NCBI GenBank assembly: GCA_964013425.1
Contig: CAXGWC010000003.1
Span: 1-64,000, forward strand
Direction: 5' to 3'
Length of the DNA: 64,000 bases
DNA from: MGIIb-O5 sp002499325
GTDB lineage: Archaea > Thermoplasmatota > Poseidoniia > Poseidoniales > Thalassarchaeaceae
Shown: one piece after another, positions 18,051-25,185 of the stretch
How positions within the stretch are numbered: the first letter of the stretch is position 1
Layout of the letters: every line of letters starts with the position of its first letter
Program-made: the position numbers and the translations under genes
Notes under the pieces: generated by a model
Told to the model about the DNA's origin: nothing
The model's input: only the letters and a program-made list of their open reading frames with translations
Database searches by the model: none

Positions 18051-19319
18051 ATGTCTGATGAAGAAATTAAGGAAGACGAGTCATTTATTGACAATTCTTC
18101 TCTGAATTTATTGATTAAGGTCACCTCTTCGCTGGTAGTTCTACTCAGTGTATTGATAATTTCTCTGTGGGCTGTATATCAAACCGCAGATGTCACATTC
18201 GGTGGCCCTCCCAGTTCACTAGAACTATGGGAGGACGAATACAGGGAGATGACAGGGCTGGACAGGGTTGATGGTTTCGAAGGAAGTGGAGTGAAAATCT
18301 GCGTTGTTGATACTGGAATAGATATTAGCCACCCTGATCTAGAATTTGCCAATGTGATTGGTTGGAATGATCTTATTTCTGGTTCTGATTCCCCATATGA
18401 TGATGAAGGCCATGGAACCGCCATGGTAGGAATTATTGCTTCAAAGGGCGGATTAAATGGAGTTTCTCCAGAAGCTGATTTACTAATTGCTAAGGCCATT
18501 TCAGATGATGGGTCTGGAACTGATTCGACTATTGCAGATGCGGTGGATTGGTGCGTAGATGAAGGCGCAGATATCATTTCTCTTAGCTTAGGTGGGAGTC
18601 AGGGATTTGGTTCTGGATTCTTCACTACGGACCAATTAGAGGAATCTGTACAAGAAGCGATAGATTTGGGCGTTTATGTTGTGGCGGCTGCTGGAAATGA
18701 TGGTGAAGATGACGATGGTGATGTGGAGTCGCCCGGTTCAGTGGAAGACGTAATCTGTGTTGGTGCAGTAACTAGAACAAGCTCTATCTGGAGCGGGAGT
18801 TCTGTGGGGGATAACAATGGAAGATTATGGCCGAACCCAATTCTCCCCAGGCAGGACCCAGATAAGAAACCAGAAATCGTCGCGCCAGGTCATGAAGTCC
18901 CGATCCTGATGGCTCGAAGCACGGGGAGTGGAACTTGGTGGGGATGGTCAAGTGGAACCTCTGCAGCCACCGCATGGGTTTCTGGCTCTATAGCGATTTT
19001 TCTGGAGGCCAACCCTGATATGAAAAGAGATGGAGCGCAAGGGGGGGTTTCTGCAATATCTAATCTGAAAATGATAATGTCACAGAACTCCGAGATGAAG
19101 AATGATCAGGAAGATCACGATGACCATTATGGTTACGGATTACTTCGAATAGATTTACTCATAGATGGAACTCAAAATTCCAGTTCAGATTCTGACCCTC
19201 TAGGCTCCAGTTTTTCTGATTTGGAAAAATTACAAGACATATATGTGCAAGAAATTCAAGTCACACGTCGGATGATGGCCAGTGTACCGCCTGATAGTTC
19301 TACGAAAGAAACAGAATGA
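18051..19319 (+). CDS. Membrane-anchored subtilisin-like serine protease (S8)
   Basis: The 422-residue protein starts at the ATG at 18051 (MSDEEIKEDES); an upstream ATG at 18021 overlaps the previous gene. About 20 acidic cytosolic residues precede one membrane helix (about 20-43). The peptidase domain then faces outward. The catalytic triad is visible: Asp87 in VVDTGID, His121 in DDEGHGTAM and Ser304 in SSGTSAATAW. The oxyanion Asn is in AAAGNDGED. There is no propeptide of usual size between anchor and catalytic domain. Likely role: degradation or processing of proteins at the cell surface, consistent with the proteolytic lifestyle the window suggests. The last 64 bases overlap the convergent methyltransferase-like gene. 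Confidence 0.92.
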   Translation: MSDEEIKEDESFIDNSSLNLLIKVTSSLVVLLSVLIISLWAVYQTADVTFGGPPSSLELWEDEYREMTGLDRVDGFEGSGVKICVVDTGIDISHPDLEFANVIGWNDLISGSDSPYDDEGHGTAMVGIIASKGGLNGVSPEADLLIAKAISDDGSGTDSTIADAVDWCVDEGADIISLSLGGSQGFGSGFFTTDQLEESVQEAIDLGVYVVAAAGNDGEDDDGDVESPGSVEDVICVGAVTRTSSIWSGSSVGDNNGRLWPNPILPRQDPDKKPEIVAPGHEVPILMARSTGSGTWWGWSSGTSAATAWVSGSIAIFLEANPDMKRDGAQGGVSAISNLKMIMSQNSEMKNDQEDHDDHYGYGLLRIDLLIDGTQNSSSDSDPLGSSFSDLEKLQDIYVQEIQVTRRMMASVPPDSSTKETE

Positions 19320-20050
19320 TTAGCGCTAACATCTTTGATGAATGAAATCCATTGATTGAATGCAATAACCTTGGACTGGGCCTCTGTAGGCTCTTCCCCG
19401 GCTACCGGGAAGCCGACGTCGCCGGTAGGGACCTCTGGCTCCGGTACTATCATTATCCCACCTGGTGAAAGTATATCAAATCCCGAGGATGCTGCCACCG
19501 GTCTGTCTGAGTCTGGTAAATCTATGATTACTAAAGATACAGGTAATGGAATATCACTAGGCCTGGCCGAAGACGGTAATGATGCGGAGGCGGCAGACCA
19601 ACTAGTGACTTCTGCAGTTATCTCAATCCACGGCTTAGCAATCACTCTTGACCAAGATTCTGCATTGTATCTTCTGATTAGTCTATCGATAATTACTCCA
19701 AATCTAGCTCCTTCTTCGACGATAATAAAGGAGTCTGGCTTTGGTCTGGAAGGACTGTCCGGAATAGAGGGATCGCCACACCAAAGATCGAACAGCCACG
19801 CAGAAAGATGCCCTATCCCTCCTCCGACTAGTATGGCATTACCAAGTGGCACTCGTGATACGATATCTCTTATTCTACTCCTCAGTGATCGAGGCATTGT
19901 CCGAAGTCCCATCAACAGCATTTGCTCCCCGATAGAAGAAGCTATCTCAGGCTCAGTATCGGTCCTATCTGGATCTTCAGAAAGTAGTCTCTCCAACATC
20001 TCTCCCTCTGACATCTGTGGTAGTCCGAAACCATCATTGGCGGATGTCAT
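19256..20050 (-). CDS. Methyltransferase-like Rossmann protein
   Basis: The start is placed at the ATG at 20050 (MTSANDGFGLP), giving 264 residues. An AT-rich TTGAATAATG at 20082-20073 is well spaced to act as the TATA element of a leaderless message from there; ATGs at 20071 and 20068 lie inside that box. The middle contains ILVGGGIGHLSAWLFDLW followed by FIIVEEGARFGVIIDRL and VSLVIIDLPDSD, then LSPGGIMIVPEPEV. This order (glycine-rich loop, acidic end of strand 2, Asp after strand 4, GG loop before strand 5) is that of class I SAM-dependent methyltransferases of the O-methyltransferase kind. The glycine motif GGGIGH is close to the usual E/DxGxGxG but lacks the leading acid. Substrate unknown. 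Its 3' end overlaps the protease gene by 64 bases. Confidence 0.65.
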   Translation of the reverse strand: MTSANDGFGLPQMSEGEMLERLLSEDPDRTDTEPEIASSIGEQMLLMGLRTMPRSLRSRIRDIVSRVPLGNAILVGGGIGHLSAWLFDLWCGDPSIPDSPSRPKPDSFIIVEEGARFGVIIDRLIRRYNAESWSRVIAKPWIEITAEVTSWSAASASLPSSARPSDIPLPVSLVIIDLPDSDRPVAASSGFDILSPGGIMIVPEPEVPTGDVGFPVAGEEPTEAQSKVIAFNQWISFIKDVSANHSVSFVELSGGTLAIIRRVT

Positions 20051-20127
20051 GAACAGCGATGGAAGCATCATTATTCAAGATTGGTCTGCGAGGATGCCTT
20101 CAAGAGACCCATTCGGGCCGGGTAGAC

Positions 20128-20736
20128 ATGAGCGGAGTGGGCGATGAGGACGATATTATCGCTGATGTCACTGAATGTCCAACATGTTTGACTACGACAG
20201 AACATGAAATCCTGAAAAGAGTTTCCAGGGGCAAAGGAGAGGATCTTTTGGTAAGGTGCGTCGAATGCTCCGTCGTACATCTACTGAAACTTAGGCCGAA
20301 CTCCTCCGTGAGCATCAAGACTACTCTCTCTGAAGGGTCAGAGAGTTCCTCGGTATTTGTTGAGTCGGATTCTGATGAGTCTATTTCAGTCGGAGATTTA
20401 TTCGAAAGGGATGGTTCTTTCTGGTCTGTAACAAGGATAGAGATTGGAGATAAGATGTCAGTAAAGTCTTGTAAAGCTGAGGAAATAGTCTCAATGTGGG
20501 CAGTGAATAAGAATACATGCGTTGTCAAGATTACCCTCACAGATGAAGAGACTAGTACTGCTTCGACAATTGACTGCGATCCAGAGAAGGAGTTCTCTTG
20601 TGGCACCGTTATGAGGATAGATGGCCGTAGATGGAGAATTAGGGCAATCCATACAGGTGAGGGCAGGACATTGAGAGGGAAGAGAGTCGCTGCTGACATA
20701 CGAAGAATGTATCTTCATCCAGTTGTGAAGAGTTAG
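20128..20736 (+). CDS. HVO_0476-family zinc-finger protein (COG1326-like)
   Basis: The 202-residue protein starts at the ATG at 20128 (MSGVGDEDDI). An N-terminal zinc finger (CPTC...CVEC, about residues 15-45) begins it, with HEILKR between the Cys pairs. Two similar beta modules follow: the VGDLFERDGSFWSVTRIEI region and the CGTVMRIDGRRWRIRAIHT region. The ending GKRVAADIRRMYLHP is typical of an uncharacterised archaeal zinc-finger family. A nucleic-acid or translation-linked role is often assumed for it but not shown. An upstream ATG at 20059 would overlap the divergent gene's promoter and is less likely. Confidence 0.75.
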   Translation: MSGVGDEDDIIADVTECPTCLTTTEHEILKRVSRGKGEDLLVRCVECSVVHLLKLRPNSSVSIKTTLSEGSESSSVFVESDSDESISVGDLFERDGSFWSVTRIEIGDKMSVKSCKAEEIVSMWAVNKNTCVVKITLTDEETSTASTIDCDPEKEFSCGTVMRIDGRRWRIRAIHTGEGRTLRGKRVAADIRRMYLHPVVKS

Positions 20737-21723
20737 CTATCTCCTGTTTGTCCATGGCATGAGTAGGGTCTTGAGGACATGAGTTGCAACTTCTGGGTTT
20801 TCATTCAATCTCCTTATCCCATACTCATACCATTGCTGACCATAAGGGACGTATATCCTAGTCAGGTGTCCTTCAGAGTTTAGTTTTCTCCTCAGGTCTC
20901 CGCGCACCCCTAATAGGAACTGAAATTCATACCCCGGGCCCTTTCCTGAGAATGGTCTATCGCCACTATCGGGAGAGAGACCGTACTTATCCAATAATGA
21001 TAGAGAATTTTCAATCACTGGATGGTCATGAGAAGCTATTGCAGTATATGCACCGTTTCTTAGCATATGTTCGATTGCCATGTTTGTAGAATCAACAATT
21101 TCTCTATATCCAGTATGGGCTATTTCTTTTGGCTCAAGGTAGATTCCCTTGCAAATCCTAAAGTCTGAGTTATGACCTATTGCTTCGCATATCTTGTCTA
21201 TATCGGAGATGGTTCGAAATAGTCTCCCTTGCAGAACTACACCAATATTTTTCAGCCCTTCAGACCTGATCCTAATCATCAATTCAATTGTTGAGTCGGT
21301 TACTCTGCTATCTTCCATGTCCAGTCTTACAAAAATATCGTTTTCAGAGGCCTTTCTCGTAATATTTAGGATATTTTCGAATGCTAATTCTTCGTTGATC
21401 AATAGTCCAAAGGCGGTCGGTTTAATCGATATATGGGCATCAATATTATTTTCTTTGATTGAGTCGATTAGTTGAGCGTATTCTTTCAGGAAGAAGTTAG
21501 CCTCATCAATAGAAGTAATTTCCTCTCCGAGTACATCAACTGTAAAACACGCCCCTTCAGAAGAGAGGCTTTTCATTGTAGTTATTGCATCCTCCAGCTT
21601 TGGCCCGGCTACGTATCTGCTCGCCACCATGCGGATTATTGGTTTTGGAGCCAGTGGCATAGTCGCGACTATCAGCTTCCCCAAGAACGCCATTAACAAC
21701 CCGAGGAGGAGTCGAGACTTCAC
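20737..21723 (-). CDS. Proline dehydrogenase (monofunctional)
   Basis: This 328-residue FAD enzyme oxidises proline to pyrroline-5-carboxylate, the first step of proline catabolism. It is the short monofunctional type, not the bifunctional PutA. Landmarks of the PRODH barrel are visible in order: FTVDVLGEE, ISIKPTAFG, VRLDMEDSRVTD, VVLQGRLFRT, RICKGIYLEP, IASHDHP, the active-site YEFQFLLGV, and the C-terminal YVPYGQQWYEYGIRRLNENP that binds substrate carboxylate through its Arg pair. A hydrophobic N-terminus (LLLGLLMAFLGKLI) could give membrane association. Start is a GTG at 21723, 2 bases after the dtdA stop, so it is probably the second gene of a dtdA operon. No P5C dehydrogenase is present here. 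Confidence 0.93.
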   Translation of the reverse strand: MKSRLLLGLLMAFLGKLIVATMPLAPKPIIRMVASRYVAGPKLEDAITTMKSLSSEGACFTVDVLGEEITSIDEANFFLKEYAQLIDSIKENNIDAHISIKPTAFGLLINEELAFENILNITRKASENDIFVRLDMEDSRVTDSTIELMIRIRSEGLKNIGVVLQGRLFRTISDIDKICEAIGHNSDFRICKGIYLEPKEIAHTGYREIVDSTNMAIEHMLRNGAYTAIASHDHPVIENSLSLLDKYGLSPDSGDRPFSGKGPGYEFQFLLGVRGDLRRKLNSEGHLTRIYVPYGQQWYEYGIRRLNENPEVATHVLKTLLMPWTNRR

Positions 21724-21725
21724 GA

Positions 21726-22670
21726 TTACTCTTGGGGGATCTCTTTACCTCTACGGATTAGTATGTCATTTTCAGCGAGTAATTCCCTAATTTCTTCTCT
21801 TTGCCAGCCCTTGAAAGATTTCCGATCAAGATGCACGAATATGTCTGCCCCAGGAAATGCTTGCTTAGTGGATTCGATAGCTGAAAGAATGGAGTCCTGC
21901 CACAAAATATTTGAATTCCTGCCAGCAATATCTTCAGTCATACCGAAATCTAGCGAATAGCCTGCCAAAACATGGCCTAACCAGATGTTTCCCTTCTCCA
22001 CCACTGCTTTGTGCCTAGGTGCATAATGCCCCCCTCCAAGCCCGACCATGACATTCCCTTTTCCTTTCCACTCACCCAGTGGAGTACTACCATTCAGGCC
22101 CAGCACTTTGCAAAGAACACTGGCCCACAGGTTGAGCGCATCTTCTCTACTCCAGTCAGACTGTGTAGATCCTATCTCGATGTAGAGAGTAGGAGATTCT
22201 AGAACTGGTCCGTGATGTGTTGCCTCCAATGTGAGGTCAAAATATTCATCCAATCTTTTCTCTCGTGCCTCCTTCAACATTTCCCTGTACAGTGATGCAA
22301 ACCTCGGAGATGGAGGGACCAATTGTCCGTTGATACCGCCTGATTTCCCAGGCAATCCAGGCGGATAAATACCAGGTAATCCGATAGCATGCAGGGTTAT
22401 TGCAGGAGTGTCTGTTGAAGATACATGCCTAGAAAGGACTAGGACTTCGTTTATTTCACAAGAGACCTCTTTTTCATGAGTCAAATCTATGGAGTCTGCA
22501 TGGACGTGGATATTTTCAATAGATAGGATGTGGACATCAGAAATCAGGTGTTTCACTACGCGACCATGGGAGTAAAACTCCTCTTCACCCCACTCAGAGG
22601 CCCTGAGTAACGAGTCTCGTAGGTTAACCGATGCATCATCGGACTCGGAACATAGAATCAGTGTCGCCAT
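21726..22670 (-). CDS. dtdA: Archaeal D-aminoacyl-tRNA deacylase
   Basis: DtdA (DTD2 type) hydrolyses D-amino acids from mischarged tRNAs and so protects translation. The 314-residue protein fits the archaeal/plant family. It has an N-terminal SESDDAS-containing strand, a TLHAIGLPG segment, LEATHHGP with the catalytic His pair, YIEIGSTQSDW, and the glycine-rich VGLGGGHYAPRH metal-binding motif. A further HVLAGY follows. The ATG at 22670 begins MATLILCSE. It precedes the proline dehydrogenase gene with a 2-base gap and is divergent from the repeat protein gene at 22746. Confidence 0.95.
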   Translation of the reverse strand: MATLILCSESDDASVNLRDSLLRASEWGEEEFYSHGRVVKHLISDVHILSIENIHVHADSIDLTHEKEVSCEINEVLVLSRHVSSTDTPAITLHAIGLPGIYPPGLPGKSGGINGQLVPPSPRFASLYREMLKEAREKRLDEYFDLTLEATHHGPVLESPTLYIEIGSTQSDWSREDALNLWASVLCKVLGLNGSTPLGEWKGKGNVMVGLGGGHYAPRHKAVVEKGNIWLGHVLAGYSLDFGMTEDIAGRNSNILWQDSILSAIESTKQAFPGADIFVHLDRKSFKGWQREEIRELLAENDILIRRGKEIPQE

Positions 22671-22745
22671 ATTTCTCGCAGGGGAGCCATGTATTCAATA
22701 TTACAGCCACACCTTCAAGCAGTAGAGTCTTGCCGGGGATTCAGT

Positions 22746-23669
22746 ATGGTCGATGACATAGGGTTCAATCCTATCAGGATTGATAGAGGGGGAGAGCACT
22801 CTATGATAGTCGGCTCGGACGGGCAAATGCTGGAAATCGATAGTCAGAATGAGCAGGTGAATGAGGGAGCGATGTATCCATTTCCAGGAGTTTCATCGTG
22901 TGGGGTCGTTAGCTCCGATCATTGGATTGGCTCGTGGGTTGACAGAAGTATGAGGAAGGCCTACATGGGCTCATTTCCATTGGGTGAAAAATGGGAATCT
23001 GCTAACTCAGACTCTGATGGCTCGGAAAATGGAGATGTTGATCATTCAGTAAGTAAATCTGCCTCTTGGACCAGAGAACTGCAGTCCGAGCCTCTAGCTA
23101 TGTGTATGGTTGATGGAAATATCGTTTTTGCTTGTCTTGGTTCTGGGATATACATGATAGACGGGAACGCGAGTGAGATTTGGAGGTCACCATATCCCCG
23201 GTGGAGAGAGCTTGAAGACTTAGTTGGAATTGATTCGATTGTTTCCCTCCTACTAAAGGAGGATGAAATATATGCATTCTCATCATCTGGAGGTTACTCG
23301 GTTATCTCGATGGCTACCGGACATGAGATAAATAATGGTATTCTATCAAACCTCCCAGATAGGGTACATGACGTTAGATATGATCAGGATTCCGGATGGA
23401 TAATAATGCTACATGGCAAGAATGTAGCCATAATGAATGACCTGAATTCGAATCCAGCCATTTTCAGAGTTCCCGGACCTGTCATGGATGTGTTCCCTTG
23501 CGAGGGAGGGTGGAAATGGACAGGATGGAGGCATGATGGATATTTCTCTAATGGGAGACTGAGTACCTTCGGAAGGAATGAGGTAGGAATATCTCTATTC
23601 AACAATATAGTACTGACCAACAGTGGTACTTGGAAAATTTTTGAGGGCGATGATCAGAAGTTCTTGTGA
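22746..23669 (+). CDS. Cytosolic repeat protein, probably beta-propeller-like
   Basis: The protein has 307 residues from the ATG at 22746 (MVDDIGFNPIRID). I do not recognise a named family. The sequence is built of short beta strands with recurring blade-like units: HSMIVGSDGQMLEID, MVDGNIVFACLGSGIYMIDG, EDEIYAFSSSGGYSVIS and SGWIIMLHGKNVAIMND. This suggests a WD/PQQ-like propeller, though blade consensus is weak. No signal peptide or anchor is visible from this start. An earlier ATG at 22689 lies close to the divergent dtdA start and would add 19 residues. It is convergent with the ribosomal S27ae gene and overlaps its end by 16 bases. Confidence 0.65.
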   Translation: MVDDIGFNPIRIDRGGEHSMIVGSDGQMLEIDSQNEQVNEGAMYPFPGVSSCGVVSSDHWIGSWVDRSMRKAYMGSFPLGEKWESANSDSDGSENGDVDHSVSKSASWTRELQSEPLAMCMVDGNIVFACLGSGIYMIDGNASEIWRSPYPRWRELEDLVGIDSIVSLLLKEDEIYAFSSSGGYSVISMATGHEINNGILSNLPDRVHDVRYDQDSGWIIMLHGKNVAIMNDLNSNPAIFRVPGPVMDVFPCEGGWKWTGWRHDGYFSNGRLSTFGRNEVGISLFNNIVLTNSGTWKIFEGDDQKFL

Positions 23670-23851
23670 GCTTCTTTTCCATCGTTCAAGAGTGTGTATC
23701 CGCACTTGCCACACGATTTGCGATCTTTGTGAACAGCTAGGAAAATACCTGGACCGCACCTAGGGTCGGGACAGAACTCGCCTCGTACTAATTTGTCATC
23801 TTCGACCTTGTATTTTGACCACTTCGAGTTTGCATTCGGGCTGTCTGACAT
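23654..23851 (-). CDS. rps27ae: Ribosomal protein S27Ae
   Basis: This small-subunit protein is a single C4 zinc ribbon of 65 residues. The motif CPDPRCGPGIFLAVHKDR and the pair CGKCGYT hold the zinc cysteines, after a basic-aromatic KWSKYKVEDD start typical of archaeal S27Ae without the eukaryotic ubiquitin fusion. The ATG at 23851 overlaps the S24e stop by one base (TGATG); an upstream in-frame GTG at 23854 is possible. Last gene of the rpo7-spt4-rps24e-rps27ae run. Confidence 0.96.
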   Translation of the reverse strand: MSDSPNANSKWSKYKVEDDKLVRGEFCPDPRCGPGIFLAVHKDRKSCGKCGYTLLNDGKEAHKNF

Positions 23852-24168
23852 CACTCATCCCCCCCTTCTCCGTCAGCAGTTGGGTCATCTCCTCTGACCT
23901 TCTTGTGCCTCTCAACTATGAAATCTGGCTCGATAGTCGATGCTTCCTCTGTAGAGTATACGAGTGCCAGTCCAGTAGTTCTTGGCATTCCAAACCTAGT
24001 TGAAACGTTCTTGATGAAGATAAGCTCTTCCTTTGAGCCGGGTTCGACCTTAGCAGCGGCAGAAACCATCTGTGAAAGATCGGGAGTGGGAGAATTAGGG
24101 TGGTCCCAAACGAATCTAATTTCGACCCTGTTTAGCAGTGGGTTATCTTTTCTATCAATTACTTGCAT
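23851..24168 (-). CDS. rps24e: Ribosomal protein S24e
   Basis: The 105-residue small-subunit protein shows the S24e pattern. It opens with MQVIDRKDNPLLNRVEIRF, contains FIKNVSTRFG and a TGLALVY strand, and ends in a charged tail. A good Shine-Dalgarno sequence (AGGTGA) stands 5-6 bases before the ATG at 24168. The acidic C-terminus (DGEGGDE) is somewhat longer than usual. The gene is coupled to spt4 upstream and overlaps the start of rps27ae downstream. Confidence 0.96.
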   Translation of the reverse strand: MQVIDRKDNPLLNRVEIRFVWDHPNSPTPDLSQMVSAAAKVEPGSKEELIFIKNVSTRFGMPRTTGLALVYSTEEASTIEPDFIVERHKKVRGDDPTADGEGGDE

Positions 24169-24176
24169 TTACTCAC

Positions 24177-24395
24177 CTACCTGATGTTGACTTTCAGAGC
24201 ATAATTACCCGGCCTCGTAATATTGAGCCTCTTGGCGACTTCTGATCTGCCTGGATTAAGAATTACTACAAATCCTTGCCAATCAGTAGTTACAGGAGAG
24301 TTAGGGCAATGAGGGCATATTACTGGGTCATTTTTGTTATCTGGCTCAGGGAGAATCTGATTACATTCGCCACATGCAAATGGTTGCTTGGCCAT
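24177..24395 (-). CDS. spt4: Transcription elongation factor Spt4 (RpoE'')
   Basis: Spt4 binds Spt5 and clamps RNA polymerase for processive elongation. The 72-residue protein has the zinc pairs CGEC and CPHC in its first third, followed by TTDWQGFVVILNP and SEVAKRLNITRPGNYAL, the Spt5-contact part. The ATG at 24395 (MAKQPFACG) begins one base after the rpo7 stop. Longer upstream starts would run into rpo7 and are unlikely. The cluster with rpo7 and rps24e is a conserved archaeal arrangement. Confidence 0.95.
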   Translation of the reverse strand: MAKQPFACGECNQILPEPDNKNDPVICPHCPNSPVTTDWQGFVVILNPGRSEVAKRLNITRPGNYALKVNIR

Positions 24396-24396
24396 T

Positions 24397-24945
24397 TCAA
24401 TCATTCTCCGTAATCCAACCAGCGGCGCCGAGCCCGTCCATCTTACAATTAAGACCAATCTTACTTGCCCTCGGGTCGTTCTGATTGATAGCTTTGGAAA
24501 CTACCCTGGAGCGTACATGGGACCCTTCTTCTATGTGCTTCCCAGATTGAGCCCCCTCAATTCTCCTAATGCCCATGTTAACCTGAATTGGTTCATCTAA
24601 AATTTGTGATTTGTGGAGTAGTGCCTCGACGGGTCCAATCCTTACGAATGCTCCGTATTCAGAAACATCGGATACATATCCATCGACAACTTCGTTATTC
24701 TCCATGTTGAAGAGGAGCGCCTTGAAGCTGACAGCTTGATAGATTGCACCATCCCCATGTATGATTTTTCCCCTTCCAACTGGCTTGTGATCAAAAGTTA
24801 AAACAGTGTAGTTTTCATCAACGTCGAATCGTCCCTCGAAGGCATCATTAGCGAGACTGTCTATGTGATCGACTAGACTCTGTCCCTCTCTAATATACTC
24901 TGCTGGGATACGAATAGTGTCTTCTCGCTCAACAATGCTGTACAT
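24397..24945 (-). CDS. rpo7: RNA polymerase subunit Rpo7 (RpoE')
   Basis: Rpo7 is the Rpb7-like stalk subunit that, with Rpo4, binds nascent RNA and helps open the promoter. The 182-residue protein has the N-terminal RNP-like tip domain (IRIPAEYIREG) and a C-terminal S1 domain (GYVSDVSEYGAFVRIGPVEAL). The ATG at 24945 (MYSIVERED) has a strong Shine-Dalgarno GGAGG 8 bases upstream, so I prefer it to the in-frame start at 25107, whose extra 54 residues do not resemble the family. The stretch upstream is therefore a leader of about 120 bases or more. The gene heads the cluster with spt4, rps24e and rps27ae. Confidence 0.95.
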   Translation of the reverse strand: MYSIVEREDTIRIPAEYIREGQSLVDHIDSLANDAFEGRFDVDENYTVLTFDHKPVGRGKIIHGDGAIYQAVSFKALLFNMENNEVVDGYVSDVSEYGAFVRIGPVEALLHKSQILDEPIQVNMGIRRIEGAQSGKHIEEGSHVRSRVVSKAINQNDPRASKIGLNCKMDGLGAAGWITEND

Positions 24946-25113
24946 TTTTTTTCCTCCAAAACAGACCTCTCCAAGGTTTGCCAAGACGGGTGGGATATCC
25001 CTCCCGTCCTTCATCGGCTGAGCCTCTGGAGGAGAAGTCCGTGCATCGGCGACCTGCCTCTCCTGTATAAGCACAACGGATGCAAAGATATACTCGGCTA
25101 AGGTCAATAATCC

Positions 25114-25132
25114 CTCAGACCTACGGTCTGAG
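25114..25132. promoter_or_regulatory. Inverted repeat between rpo7 and the surface-protein gene
   Basis: CTCAGACC-TAC-GGTCTGAG is a perfect 8-bp inverted repeat with a 3-base centre. It lies in the 240-base divergent region between rpo7 (start 24945) and the large gene starting at 25186. The rest of this region holds a TATA-like AGTATAT on the minus strand near 25090 and no convincing gene. Confidence 0.5.
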
Positions 25133-25185
25133 AGAGAATATGGTGCGAACGTTCAAGAGTGTTACAAATACCATCTGCTAATCTG

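Noticed and set aside
24946..25107. N-terminal extension of 54 residues on Rpo7
   Set aside because: It has no family resemblance, and a strong Shine-Dalgarno sits before the ATG at 24945, which gives the normal Rpo7 length.
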